DNA of 64,000 nt from JAVBMV01 sp031552145 (GTDB lineage: Bacteria > Myxococcota > Myxococcia > Myxococcales > UBA5297): NCBI GenBank assembly GCA_031552145.1, contig JAVBMV010000014.1, positions 1 to 64,000 of the forward strand. The letters are read 5' to 3'. Made by a program: the position numbers and the translations under genes. Shown here in pieces: positions 1 to 9,135 of this stretch (position 1 is the stretch's first letter; each line of letters begins with the position of its first letter). The notes beneath the pieces were generated by a model that made no database searches, was not told the DNA's origin, and saw only the letters and a list, made by a program, of their open reading frames with translations.

Positions 1-1
1 C

Positions 2-220
2 GGAGAGCGCACGACACCGCGCTCGCTTCCCGCTCCGTATGAGCGCTCGAAGGTGACGTGCGACTGGCTGGCGTGGCTCGTCCACAACAAGTTCGTGCTG
101 CTCTCGCCGCTCGACCGAATCCGCCGCGACTTGGCCGAGCGTGGCGTCCCGCTCGCCATGAGCACCCTCGTCACCTTCATCGAGCGCGCGGCCGATCTGC
201 TCGCACCGATCGACGGGCTG
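2..220 (+). pseudogene. IS66-family transposase fragment
   Basis: The reading frame is open from the window edge. It encodes a stretch resembling the N-terminal half of IS66 TnpC transposases, with APYERSKVT, then FVLLSPLDRIRRDLAERGV and AMSTLVTFIERAADLLAPIDG. The similarity stops at about base 220, just before the next gene starts at 234, so the downstream catalytic DDE part is absent. The upstream part lies outside the window. This is a truncated, inactive remnant. The breakpoint against the next gene suggests that an insertion or deletion created the present junction. Family identification rests on recognised motifs only. Confidence 0.7.
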
Positions 221-233
221 CAGACCGCTCCCC

Positions 234-1931
234 ATGAACCCGACCGAAGCGAAGGCCCTCATCTTGAGCGGCAAAGCCCCCGACGGACTCAGGGTCGAGG
301 GCGACCTCGATCTCTCGAATGAAACCGAACTCCGCTCGCTGCCCAAGCACCTCGCGGTCATCGGCCGACTCGAGCTCTCCGGTTGCACCGCCCTCAAGGA
401 GATCCCGGCGGGCTTCCGGTGCTACCAATTCGCGATGGACGGTTGCACCGCGGTCGAGGCGATCCCAGAGGGGACGATCGGCTACGACTTGTCGGCGAGG
501 GACTGCACCGCCCTCGTCTCGCTTCCCGTGGGGCTCGCTTGCAAGGGGCTCTACCTCAAGGGCTGCACGCGCCTCACCGAGCTTCCGGCGGGCCTGCGCA
601 TCTCGGGTGACCTCTATGCCACCCAATGCACGGCACTTCGGAGGGTCGGTGCGGGCACCAAGATCGCGGGCACGCTAAGTCTCGAAGGGTGCACCGCCCT
701 TCGAACGGTGCCCGCGGATCTCCAAGTCGGCGGATATCTCAAGCTGACCGGCTGTACAGCGCTCGAGTCGATCCCTGATGAGATCGAGGTTGGAGGTTCG
801 GTCCTCGTAGAGGGCTGCTCGGCGCTGCGGCAGATCCCCGCGTCGATGCGCGCGGCGATCGAGAAGATGCGCGCCGAGGAGGTCGAGCTGGCGGCGATCA
901 CAACGGCGCTCGAGTCCGACCTGATCGCCGGGGTTAGAGCTCTGAGGAGATTTGAAGAGGCCGGGTTCACTCCAGAGCTCCACGCGAAGGCCTTCGCCGC
1001 ATCGACTCGCGCCAACGCGCTCGTGAAGGAGACTCGCGCGGAGCTCGTGTGCGAGGCGCGAGAGAGCGGTGCGCGCGCGGCGGTGATCCGCGATGTCCTC
1101 GGCTGGGCGGGGGAGTTCGACGCGCTGATCGAGATCGGCGACGGACCGGCCATCGAACAGGTCCTCGCGGCGGCCCGAGAAGAGTTCGTGAAGAAGTATC
1201 ACGAGTGCTCTCCCGCTCCGCTCTTCGCGCTGGGGTGGCTCATGCCCACGAGCGCGCACCGCGCGGCCGCCAAAGAGGTTCTGGCGTTGGCCCTGCAGGC
1301 TGACAATGCGGTCGCGGTCAACGCCGCCGCAATCGCCCTAGGACGGCTCGGCGATCCAGCGGGCCGCGAGCCCCTGCGCGCACTCCTCGCGAAGTTCCTC
1401 GCAGGGGAGACCGACTACGAGGTCGATCAGGCCTGCGGGAACGTCGCCCTCGCCCTCGTCGCGCTCGGTGATCCAGAGCTGAAGGAGCTTCTCGATCGAC
1501 ACTATGCCGCGGAGCCTCCGGACATGTCGCAGGGTCATCATGTCCGGGTCCGATATGCCTGGTGGCTCCTGACCGGGAACGCGGAAGAGCCGCTCGCGCT
1601 CCTTCAGAATGGCAAGACGGCCCTCTCGCTCGCTGTCTCCGCGCTCGCCGATCTCGATCACAAGCCCGCCATCCCTCTGCTCGAGGAGGTGGCCCGGCGC
1701 AAGCTCCGGCCCGCGTCGAAGCTCGCGCTCCTCGAGGCACTCCGGCGTCTGAATCGGCAGAAGGCATCTCCGGCACCCTCCGACTGGATGATCTGGCTGC
1801 TCGGGCTGCGCCACCCCACAGAGCTCGCTCTCGGGCAGGAGACCGACAACGTCTTCGATCGGCAAACGGCTTCGGGGTTCGGGGTGGAGCAGTTCGAGAC
1901 CGACGACTCGCTGCTCGATGAGTCGGGGTGA
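234..1931 (+). CDS. Leucine-rich-repeat-like and HEAT-repeat protein
   Basis: 565 residues with no signal peptide or membrane segment, so probably cytoplasmic. Residues about 15-200 are tandem units of about 20 residues built on GCTAL..IP or LP with alternating G.L.L, the pattern of bacterial LRR-like proteins annotated only by repeat. Residues about 330-520 are helical repeats of HEAT type (for example NAAAIALGRLGDPAG and ALVALGDPELKELL). Both modules usually mediate protein-protein contacts; no catalytic motif is visible. The ATG lies 14 bases after the IS66 scar and has only a weak ribosome binding site, so expression or the extreme N-terminus may have been altered by the insertion. Function unknown. 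Confidence 0.75.
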   Translation: MNPTEAKALILSGKAPDGLRVEGDLDLSNETELRSLPKHLAVIGRLELSGCTALKEIPAGFRCYQFAMDGCTAVEAIPEGTIGYDLSARDCTALVSLPVGLACKGLYLKGCTRLTELPAGLRISGDLYATQCTALRRVGAGTKIAGTLSLEGCTALRTVPADLQVGGYLKLTGCTALESIPDEIEVGGSVLVEGCSALRQIPASMRAAIEKMRAEEVELAAITTALESDLIAGVRALRRFEEAGFTPELHAKAFAASTRANALVKETRAELVCEARESGARAAVIRDVLGWAGEFDALIEIGDGPAIEQVLAAAREEFVKKYHECSPAPLFALGWLMPTSAHRAAAKEVLALALQADNAVAVNAAAIALGRLGDPAGREPLRALLAKFLAGETDYEVDQACGNVALALVALGDPELKELLDRHYAAEPPDMSQGHHVRVRYAWWLLTGNAEEPLALLQNGKTALSLAVSALADLDHKPAIPLLEEVARRKLRPASKLALLEALRRLNRQKASPAPSDWMIWLLGLRHPTELALGQETDNVFDRQTASGFGVEQFETDDSLLDESG

Positions 1932-2067
1932 GCGAGCGGGCTGGCGATGGGAGGGTGCGTAAGGCTGGGAGAGGCCTCCGGTCATGGGCCTCGCTGCCAG
2001 AGGGCTCGTGAAGAGGACATGCATCACGCATCGGTGCATCGGCGGGAGAGGAAGCGGGAGTCGCCGC

Positions 2068-2531
2068 CAAAGCGCCCAGAACTGGCCGACTCTCACCGTA
2101 TGCGAGAGGTTCGACGCGCTGGTGCTTCGCGGAGAGAAGGTGGCGATCATCGGGCACAACGGCGTGGGCAAGACCACGCTATGCAAGCTCCTGGCGGGAG
2201 AGCTCACCCCGGAGAGGGCGCAAAGCCGACCGAAGCGCTCTCCGGAGGCGAGGCCGTGCGGCTTCTCTTCGCGCGCCTCATGCTGACCCGAGACAACGTG
2301 CTCGTGCTGGATGAGCCGACGAACCACCTCGATCTCGAATCGATCGTGGCCCTGGGCGACGCCCTCTCCCGCTATGAAGGGACCGCCTTTGTTGTCTCGC
2401 ACGATCGCGACTTCATCAGCGCCTTCGCGACTCGCCTCTTCGCCTTCACGCCGAGAGGACTGGTGGACTTCCAGGGCACCTACGACGAATTCCTGGTCAA
2501 GCACGCGGATGACTATCGAACGCGGTGGTGA
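2068..2531 (+). pseudogene. ABC-F ATPase remnant, frameshifted and internally deleted
   Basis: Two pieces of one ATP-binding domain lie in different frames. The first (to about 2215) ends with a Walker A motif, IIGHNGVGKTTL. The second (about 2216-2531) begins with the signature LSGGEAVRLLFARL, followed by Walker B and the ABC-F hallmark LVLDEPTNHLDLES, a switch His in VVSHDRDF, and a C-terminal tail like YbiT-type ABC-F proteins (LVDFQGTYDEFL). The roughly 100 residues normally between Walker A and signature are missing, as is the second ATPase domain. ABC-F proteins act on the ribosome. This copy cannot make a complete ATPase. Confidence 0.75.
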
Positions 2532-2601
2532 GTTCCGGTGCTATGGAGGCAGAGCGGGGCGGAGGGACGGTGGGAGTCTCGCCCCCCACCCCGAGAGCCG
2601 A

Positions 2602-3012
2602 TTAGGGGGAGGCCTCGGCACCCCCGGATTCCTCCCTCAGCGCGCTCGACAGATATGAGCGCAGAGCATTGTCATCCCTGGCGCCGTGACTCTTCACCGC
2701 ATGGGCCGCGCCGGCGGTGATCAATTCGCTTGTTTGGTCGGCGTTACATGAAAGCTTGAGCGAGCAACCCTGGCCATTGGGCGCGCTACGGCAATCGAGC
2801 GACCTCCTGCCATGCTCGAAGGTTCCATCGATCGAGTCTCTGAGGAGCGAGCGGAGATCCCGCTGCAGGGAGGCGTCGTCCCTCATCTGGTGGGAGGACT
2901 GCGCGTGGGCGGTCGCAACCTCGAGCACTTCCCGTTCGGTTCCCTCCATTGCGAGCGTGCAGCCCCCGGAGCCCGGATGATTGCGGCAATCGATGACCTT
3001 GCGTTGGGACAT
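2602..3012 (-). CDS. Tandem DUF1059 small metal-binding-like protein
   Basis: 136 residues with two copies of a module of about 60 residues resembling DUF1059. Each starts with a Cys-containing segment (VIDCRNHPGSGGC; SLDCRSAPNGQGC), continues with a helix holding A.AHA..SH and ends in a D..L...L segment. The first copy has His in TAHAQSSHQMRDD and the second in AAHAVKSHGARDD, which fits the predicted metal-binding role of the family. The start at 3012 is preferred over an upstream ATG because GAGGAG sits 5 bases before it. It stands alone, downstream of the OmpA-type gene on the same strand. Function in the cell is unknown. Confidence 0.7.
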   Translation of the reverse strand: MSQRKVIDCRNHPGSGGCTLAMEGTEREVLEVATAHAQSSHQMRDDASLQRDLRSLLRDSIDGTFEHGRRSLDCRSAPNGQGCSLKLSCNADQTSELITAGAAHAVKSHGARDDNALRSYLSSALREESGGAEASP

Positions 3013-3079
3013 GGACACTCCTCGGCGGGGCAGAAGGGTCCGGCCCTTCCTCCCCCCAAACATTCGATATGGAAAAGCA

Positions 3080-3117
3080 TAGGGGCGTGAGGTCAGGTGC
3101 GCAGCGAGACGCCCCTA
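3080..3117 (-). terminator. Possible terminator of the sigma/FecR/OmpA operon
   Basis: An 8-bp perfect stem (TAGGGGCG with CGCCCCTA) spans a 22-base loop. On the minus strand it is followed by TGCTTTTCC. It lies 40 bases past the stop of the OmpA-type gene. The long loop makes this only a candidate. Confidence 0.35.
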
Positions 3118-3156
3118 TAGCAGTCGCAGCTGTACTGCTGCGCCAAAACATACCGC

Positions 3157-6100
3157 TCACTCGCCGGTCCACTGGGTGACGGTGAAGGTGACGCGCCGGT
3201 TGAGGGCGCGCCCCTTCGCCGTGTTGTTCGAGGCGATGGGCTGGGTATGGCCGTGCCCCTCGGATTCGATCCGGCCCGCTTCGATGCCCAGCTCGACAAG
3301 TCGCGCACGAACGCTCGCCGCGCGGCGCATCGAGAGGTCGAGGTTCGCGTCCTTCGTACCCGTGTCGTCGGTGTGTCCGTCGATCCGGATCCGCTCGATC
3401 TGGGGATTGTCCGCCAGGATCTTGGCCACAGCCTTGAGCACCGGCGCCGACTTGGGGAGGATGCGATCCTTCGCCGTCGCGAAGTGGAGCTGCTCGAAGA
3501 TTACGATCTTGGAACCGACGAGCCGAGCCTTCTCGTCGTTCTTCTTCGCGGCTGAAGGCGCCGTGTCGGGACAGCCGTCGTCGTCCTGGAAGCCGTTGTA
3601 CGTCTCGGGCTCATTGGGGCACTTGTCTATATCGTCCGTGATCCCGTCCTCGTCAGTGTCGACGGGAGGGGGGGGCGGCGGCGCCTTCACTGAGAGATGT
3701 ACGGTGCCGTTTGCAGTCCGTCCCTCGGCGTCGGCTACGGTGTAGGTGAAGGCGTCGTCCCCCTGGAAGCCGGGCTTCGGCGTGTAACGGACGCTTCCGT
3801 CGGGCAGGATCACGACCTCGGCGTTCTCCGAACCCGTAACCCCAGCGACATGCGCCGCGCCGCGCGCATGGTGCACCTTCGAGAGCAGGGGAATTAGAGT
3901 GGGCTCGTGAGCGATAGCGAGGCTGACGTCCTCGACGGCCAGTTCCGGCTCGGGGGGCAGAGGAGCCGGCGCGACAGGCGTCGGCGCGGCCTTCACCCTT
4001 GGCGCATAGTTGAGCCCGGCCAGGACGCGAAGATCGGGAGCGCCGTAGCCCTCGATCAGCGCGCGACCAGCGCCGAGCGTGACCGCCAGATCGAGCGGGG
4101 TCGTCCACCGCAGCGCCGCCAGCCCCTCCATGGGCATCTCGTTGACGCGGCTCTGATCCAGGCCCGCCTCGCCCTCGAGCGTGCCGAGCAGATCGATCCG
4201 GTGCGGCCCTGCCTTCGAGTCGCTCGAGTAGAGGGGGATCTCGGCGCCGAGGCCATAGGTGAATGCCTTGCCGACGGTCATTCCCATGAATTCGGTCTTC
4301 TCGCGGAATATGGCGCCGCCGTTCGCCGCGAGGCGGATGCTGCCGACGTAGTCGACGACGAACTCTGGGTTGACCGAGACGCTGGCCGACTGTTGGTAGT
4401 CGCCTCCCTTGAAGGGGATACCGATGGGCGCGGCGAGGCCGACGTGAAAGTCTCCCGCCTTGAAGAGGCGGGCCTTCGGTGTCAGGCGCAGGCCGGGCAG
4501 TGCCACCGACGATGGATCGACGCCCGGAGCCGCGGCGCCCGGCGCCAGACCCAGGGTCAAGGGCAGCGCGACCGATAGCTCGGCCCAGTCGAACAGGCCG
4601 ATCGAGAGGCCCAGGTCCATCGCCCATTGGCGTTCGACGAGGGCTCGCTCGCCGCCGCCCGCGCGATCGAAGACCAGGGGGCGCGATGCGACGTTCACGG
4701 TGCCGCCCAACGACCACTCGAGGTGTCCCGGGGTCAGGGCGGACTGAATGCCGAGCAGATCGTTCCGGCCAAAGGATGGACGAAATCGTTGGACGTCAAA
4801 TCGCGCACCCTCGGAGCTCTGCGCGCTGGCGATGGCCGGCTGGCCGAAGGCGATTGCGAAGAGTCCCATACCGACGGCCAAGGTGCGCAGGGATTTCTTG
4901 CGGTTAAGGGCGAGCAGCGCGAGTCCGAGACCGATTAGTCCGAGATCGCCCGGGAGGGTGCCCTCCCCGCTGGCGGAGCATCCCTGGGCGCCGCGGACGG
5001 TGCCTCCTTCGACGCATCTCCCCTCCACGCAAGCCGCCAGGGGACCGCAGTCGAGATCGGACGAGCACACAGGGGAAGCGGCCTTCACCTCATCGGCGAT
5101 GCAGATTTGGTTTCCACCGTCGTGGTAGCCTGGCGCGCACTCCTCGAGCGAGACACAGTGGCCTTCGCCATCGTCGTGCTTGCCGGGTGCGCAGGCAGTG
5201 TCCGGCGCGCAGTCGCCGTCGTCGTCCGCATGGAAGCCTTCGTCACATAGCTCGTTGGGAATGCAATGGCCGCTACCACCATCGTGGTAACCCTCGGCGC
5301 AGGGCGCGGGGGTCGCGACTGGTACGCAACGGCCCGTGCCGTCGTCCTGGTACCCGGGTGAACAGCCAACCTCTTGGATGCAGCGCGGCGGTGTGCCCCC
5401 GTCGGAGTGGTAGCCCGGCAAGCACCTATACTCCAGCACGCAGTCGCCGTGCTCATCGAGGGAGTAGCCCGCCGAGCACAATTCCACGGGAACGCAACGG
5501 CCATCACCGCCATCGTGGGCCCCCGCAGAGCAGTTGGCGTCCTCCGGAGCGCAGGCGCCCACCCCGTCGGGCTTCTGGCCCTGCGGGCACGCGGGATCCT
5601 GCACGCAGCGCCCGGTGACCCCATCGAGGCGGAAGCCGCTCGTGCACTCGCCCCGCTTGACGCAGTGCCCGTTGCCCGCGTCGTGCGAGCCCGGCTCGCA
5701 GGCGACGCGCTCGACGCAGCGGCCGTCTCCGCCGTCGTGCCACCCCTCGGGACATGCGCAGGCGTGGGCCGCGGGATCGCATAGGCCGCTCTGGCACGCG
5801 CCGTCGTTCTCACATGGCTCGTTCAGGGGCTGCTTCGGCTGGCACGTGCCGCCATCGCAGTAGCTCTCCGGCGCGCATTGGGCATCGCCGGCGCAGTCCT
5901 GGCAGAGTTCCGTCGTCAGATCGCACAGGCCGCTCTCGCACTGCTCACCCCGATCGCAGCGCCCCTGCGGCGTCGGCAGCTTGGGCTTGCAGAGCGCGTT
6001 CGGGAGATCGCAGTACCCGCTCGGTGCGCATGAGGCGTCGTCGGCGCATCCCGCCTCGGGCAGATCGAGGGTCAGGATTAGGAGTGCGTCCGAATTGACC

Positions 6101-9100
6101 TCGGCGATCGTGAAGGTCGTAGGGAGGCCCGCGATCATCGGGCAGCTTACTCCCTTGCAGTCGAGGGCCCTCGGTTCGGCGGGGGCGACGGCAGACCATG
6201 AGCAGGTCAGGGACTCACCGTGGAGCACCGTGGAGGGACACGTGAAGGAGCCGCTGCCTCCCCCGACCTTGATGGCCGTGATCTCGTGCTGCTTCCGTTC
6301 GAAACTTGGCGTGATCGTCACGTCGCCCGTGATCCCCGCGAGCGTGAGCTTTGAGAGGAAGGGGAGGCCCTGCTGGGGGCAGGGGATGGAGAGCGCGCCG
6401 TCGGTGCAGGCGAGGCCGCTCAGCGCGTAGCCTGGTTCGGGCACTATGTCGCAGCTCGTGGACTCCCCATGGGCCAGCGAGGTGAGGGCGCAGTTCAGCG
6501 CGCCGTGCGAGTCTTGATCGGCCACGGTGATCGTGTAGCGCAGGGCCGTGAAGGTCGGGACGAGCGTGATGTCCTCAGTGAGATTCTCCAGCGAGACTAT
6601 CGAGACGGAGGCGAAGTCCCGGGTCGGGCATCCCGAGTTGGTAGGAATACATACGAAGCGAGTGAGTTCACGGCCCGCGTTGGCCGAGACCTCGCAACGA
6701 CTCCCGCCGCCCGAGACGACCGGGTTGTCGTCGCAGATCACAGTCCCTTCACTCGAGGGCACGATCCGGATCGTGTGCTCGGTTGGCAGCGCGAAGACCG
6801 GGGCGATCGAGATGGGGCTCCGTATGTTGGAGATCGTGAACGACGACATGCCCGCCGAGACCGAGGCGCAGTCATCGGTCCCGGTGCAGTTGACGGCCGT
6901 GAGTCCGTAGGCTCCCGACCCGGGAAGGACCGTGCAGAGGGTCGATTCGTCGTAGGCAGCCCAGTCCTTGTCGCAGGTGACGGCGCCGGTCAGCGCCGGC
7001 TGGGACGACTTGATCACCGTGATCGAAAACTGCTGGGGCGCGAAGAGGGGTGTGACGAGCGTGTCGGTTGTTACGAGCGAGACATTGAATGCCGTGAGCC
7101 CCTTCGCCGAGGGCGGGCAGATGGCGGATCCGCAGGTAACGCCCACGAGCTCATGGCCGGCCTGTGGGGTGACGGCGCAGACGACGCCCAGGCCATAGGA
7201 GACCATGACTGGCGCGGGGCCGCAGTCGATGGAGCCTCCCGTCGTCGTCACCGGTGTGACGCTCAGTTGTTTCGGCGCGAAGCTTGGGAGCAGCGTCAGG
7301 TTCGAGTTCACCGGTCCGAGGACGAAGCTCTGGACGTCGTCGATCGGCGCGATCGGGCAACCCGGCGTCGAAGGGGTACAGGCAAGGTCGGCGAGCCGAT
7401 GGCCTGTGGCCGGAACGACCGTGCAGGTGGTGCTGCCGCCGGGATCGATGGGGTTCTCGGCGCACGTAATGTATCCCAGCGTCGTCGGTACGATCCGGAT
7501 CACGTACTGGTTGATGAGGCTGAAGACCGGCGCGACGACGATGTCGCTCCGGATATCGGCGATGACGAACGAACTCGTCCCGGTCTCGATCGAGACACAT
7601 GCGGTCGTTCCGACGCAGTTGACGCCTGCGAGGCCATACGAGGGGTTGGCCCCCCGGACGACCGTGCAGACTACGTCGTCGCCCTCGGAGACCACCATCG
7701 GTGCGCAGGTGACCGAGCCCACGTCTCCCGGGTTCGGCGGATCGACCAGCGTCACGGTGTATTGGATCGGGGCAAACTCATAGGTGATGGACACATCGTC
7801 GGTCACTGTGATCGAAAACACCGCCCTGCTCGCCTCGGCGAGCGTGGGGCAAGGCGTGCTCCCGCTGCACGTGAACCCAGTCAATCGGTAACCTGGGCTT
7901 GCGATGGCGGTGCAGGTACGCTGCTCGCCGAGGTAGGCCAGGCCGGCGCCGCAGGAGAGAGTCCCTGACGAGGGAGCGCTGAGTGCGGTCAGCGTGATCT
8001 TCCGCGCGGCCTCTAGCGTCCAGACCTGCACGGGCGAGCCGATGAAGAGGTAGACGTCGTCGCCGTGCGCCCCGAGCGCCGCCTCTCCGCCTGGCGGGGT
8101 GGGAGCGCCGGCGATGGGCTCGAGCGCCTGCCACCCGGCAGAGGTTTGGCCCGTCCACACCCGGAGCGCGGTCAGAACCCCGCCGTTGTTGTCGCCGCCA
8201 TAGGAGAGGATCTCTCCCGACGGCCGGCGGGCCGAGCCGAGCCGCTTCCCGAAGACCTCGGCGGATGAGGCCTTCTCCCAGGCGCTCGTGGCGTCGGTCC
8301 AACGCCACGTCTCGGAGGAGTAGGCGCTGGTGACCCCCGAGCCCGAGACTCCTCCGCTCAGCAGATAGCCCCCGGGCTGCGAGACGATGGCGTAGTACCG
8401 CGTCTGCGCAGGGTGCGGCGAGACGGCAGCCTTGCTCCACGAGGCGCCGTCCCAGAGCCACGTATCGTGCTGATCCGTGGCGAGCCCGCCAGCGACCAAG
8501 GCGCCCCCGTACATCAGACACGTCCCCTGCTCGGGGTGGCACGCCAGGCGGGCATTGTAGAAATTGGAGGGCGGCGAGACCGCGGGCGAGAGCTGTGTCC
8601 ACCCGGCGCTCGCGGTCCACCTCCAGGTTTGATCTCCAAAGGTCAGCAGCGCCGCTCCCGGAGCCTCGCCGGCAAAGGCCTGGGACTGCCACCAGTCATA
8701 GGGGATGGGCGGTGCCGGGGTGTTGGTTGCGTCTAGGAGGGCAGGAGTGTGATCGATCCATGTGCTCCCGTTCCACTCCCAAGTTTGCCGGACCGCGCCG
8801 TCGAAGAGCAGAAAGCTCCCGTTGGACAGATCGGCGATCTGAACGAAGAAGCCCGCGGTGGGGGTAGGGCTGGGCGTAAGCTTCCGCCAGAAGAAGGTGC
8901 CATCCGCGAGTGGGCTCGCCGCTGGACGCGAGAGCGCCGCCGAACGGCTCTCGATGGCCGGTACGGGCGCCTGCGTGTCACGGCATCCCGTGGAGGCGAC
9001 CGCAAGCGACACGAGTGCCGAGGTCAGGACCCATGTGCGGGCCCGCGCTCGAGATTGAGGCGAGGCGCTCGGGGCGCGGCCATTGTCCTTCGGCCGATGC

Positions 9101-9135
9101 CCGGCCCTGCTTCTCTTGATCGTGTGGTCTCTCAC
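3157..9135 (-). CDS. Giant surface protein: Kelch-like, Cys-rich repeats, internal MYXO-CTERM-like segment, beta-barrel, OmpA domain
   Basis: 1992 residues. In order: an N-terminal signal peptide ending near Cys51 (VASTGC, imperfect lipobox); W-rich Kelch-like repeats (about 70-370); eight or nine Cys-containing beta repeats of about 75 residues like InlB B-repeats (about 375-1010); Cys-rich units with HDGG.G.CV (about 1010-1370); a GCSASGEG motif at Cys1386, a hydrophobic segment and NRKK (about 1385-1413), like a MYXO-CTERM sorting tail; at once a second signal-like segment (KKSLRTLAVGMG to ASAQ, about 1412-1440); a probable outer-membrane barrel (about 1440-1700); a tandem-95/cadherin-like Ig domain; a thrombospondin-3 calcium motif (DTDEDGITDDIDKCP); and an OmpA peptidoglycan-binding domain (GHTDDTGTKDANLDLSMRRA). 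The GTG start overlaps the FecR stop (GTGA). It looks like two secreted proteins fused. An internal ATG at 4869 could start a separate 570-residue barrel protein, but no strong ribosome binding site precedes it. Confidence 0.85.
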   Translation of the reverse strand: MRDHTIKRSRAGHRPKDNGRAPSASPQSRARARTWVLTSALVSLAVASTGCRDTQAPVPAIESRSAALSRPAASPLADGTFFWRKLTPSPTPTAGFFVQIADLSNGSFLLFDGAVRQTWEWNGSTWIDHTPALLDATNTPAPPIPYDWWQSQAFAGEAPGAALLTFGDQTWRWTASAGWTQLSPAVSPPSNFYNARLACHPEQGTCLMYGGALVAGGLATDQHDTWLWDGASWSKAAVSPHPAQTRYYAIVSQPGGYLLSGGVSGSGVTSAYSSETWRWTDATSAWEKASSAEVFGKRLGSARRPSGEILSYGGDNNGGVLTALRVWTGQTSAGWQALEPIAGAPTPPGGEAALGAHGDDVYLFIGSPVQVWTLEAARKITLTALSAPSSGTLSCGAGLAYLGEQRTCTAIASPGYRLTGFTCSGSTPCPTLAEASRAVFSITVTDDVSITYEFAPIQYTVTLVDPPNPGDVGSVTCAPMVVSEGDDVVCTVVRGANPSYGLAGVNCVGTTACVSIETGTSSFVIADIRSDIVVAPVFSLINQYVIRIVPTTLGYITCAENPIDPGGSTTCTVVPATGHRLADLACTPSTPGCPIAPIDDVQSFVLGPVNSNLTLLPSFAPKQLSVTPVTTTGGSIDCGPAPVMVSYGLGVVCAVTPQAGHELVGVTCGSAICPPSAKGLTAFNVSLVTTDTLVTPLFAPQQFSITVIKSSQPALTGAVTCDKDWAAYDESTLCTVLPGSGAYGLTAVNCTGTDDCASVSAGMSSFTISNIRSPISIAPVFALPTEHTIRIVPSSEGTVICDDNPVVSGGGSRCEVSANAGRELTRFVCIPTNSGCPTRDFASVSIVSLENLTEDITLVPTFTALRYTITVADQDSHGALNCALTSLAHGESTSCDIVPEPGYALSGLACTDGALSIPCPQQGLPFLSKLTLAGITGDVTITPSFERKQHEITAIKVGGGSGSFTCPSTVLHGESLTCSWSAVAPAEPRALDCKGVSCPMIAGLPTTFTIAEVNSDALLILTLDLPEAGCADDASCAPSGYCDLPNALCKPKLPTPQGRCDRGEQCESGLCDLTTELCQDCAGDAQCAPESYCDGGTCQPKQPLNEPCENDGACQSGLCDPAAHACACPEGWHDGGDGRCVERVACEPGSHDAGNGHCVKRGECTSGFRLDGVTGRCVQDPACPQGQKPDGVGACAPEDANCSAGAHDGGDGRCVPVELCSAGYSLDEHGDCVLEYRCLPGYHSDGGTPPRCIQEVGCSPGYQDDGTGRCVPVATPAPCAEGYHDGGSGHCIPNELCDEGFHADDDGDCAPDTACAPGKHDDGEGHCVSLEECAPGYHDGGNQICIADEVKAASPVCSSDLDCGPLAACVEGRCVEGGTVRGAQGCSASGEGTLPGDLGLIGLGLALLALNRKKSLRTLAVGMGLFAIAFGQPAIASAQSSEGARFDVQRFRPSFGRNDLLGIQSALTPGHLEWSLGGTVNVASRPLVFDRAGGGERALVERQWAMDLGLSIGLFDWAELSVALPLTLGLAPGAAAPGVDPSSVALPGLRLTPKARLFKAGDFHVGLAAPIGIPFKGGDYQQSASVSVNPEFVVDYVGSIRLAANGGAIFREKTEFMGMTVGKAFTYGLGAEIPLYSSDSKAGPHRIDLLGTLEGEAGLDQSRVNEMPMEGLAALRWTTPLDLAVTLGAGRALIEGYGAPDLRVLAGLNYAPRVKAAPTPVAPAPLPPEPELAVEDVSLAIAHEPTLIPLLSKVHHARGAAHVAGVTGSENAEVVILPDGSVRYTPKPGFQGDDAFTYTVADAEGRTANGTVHLSVKAPPPPPPVDTDEDGITDDIDKCPNEPETYNGFQDDDGCPDTAPSAAKKNDEKARLVGSKIVIFEQLHFATAKDRILPKSAPVLKAVAKILADNPQIERIRIDGHTDDTGTKDANLDLSMRRAASVRARLVELGIEAGRIESEGHGHTQPIASNNTAKGRALNRRVTFTVTQWTGE

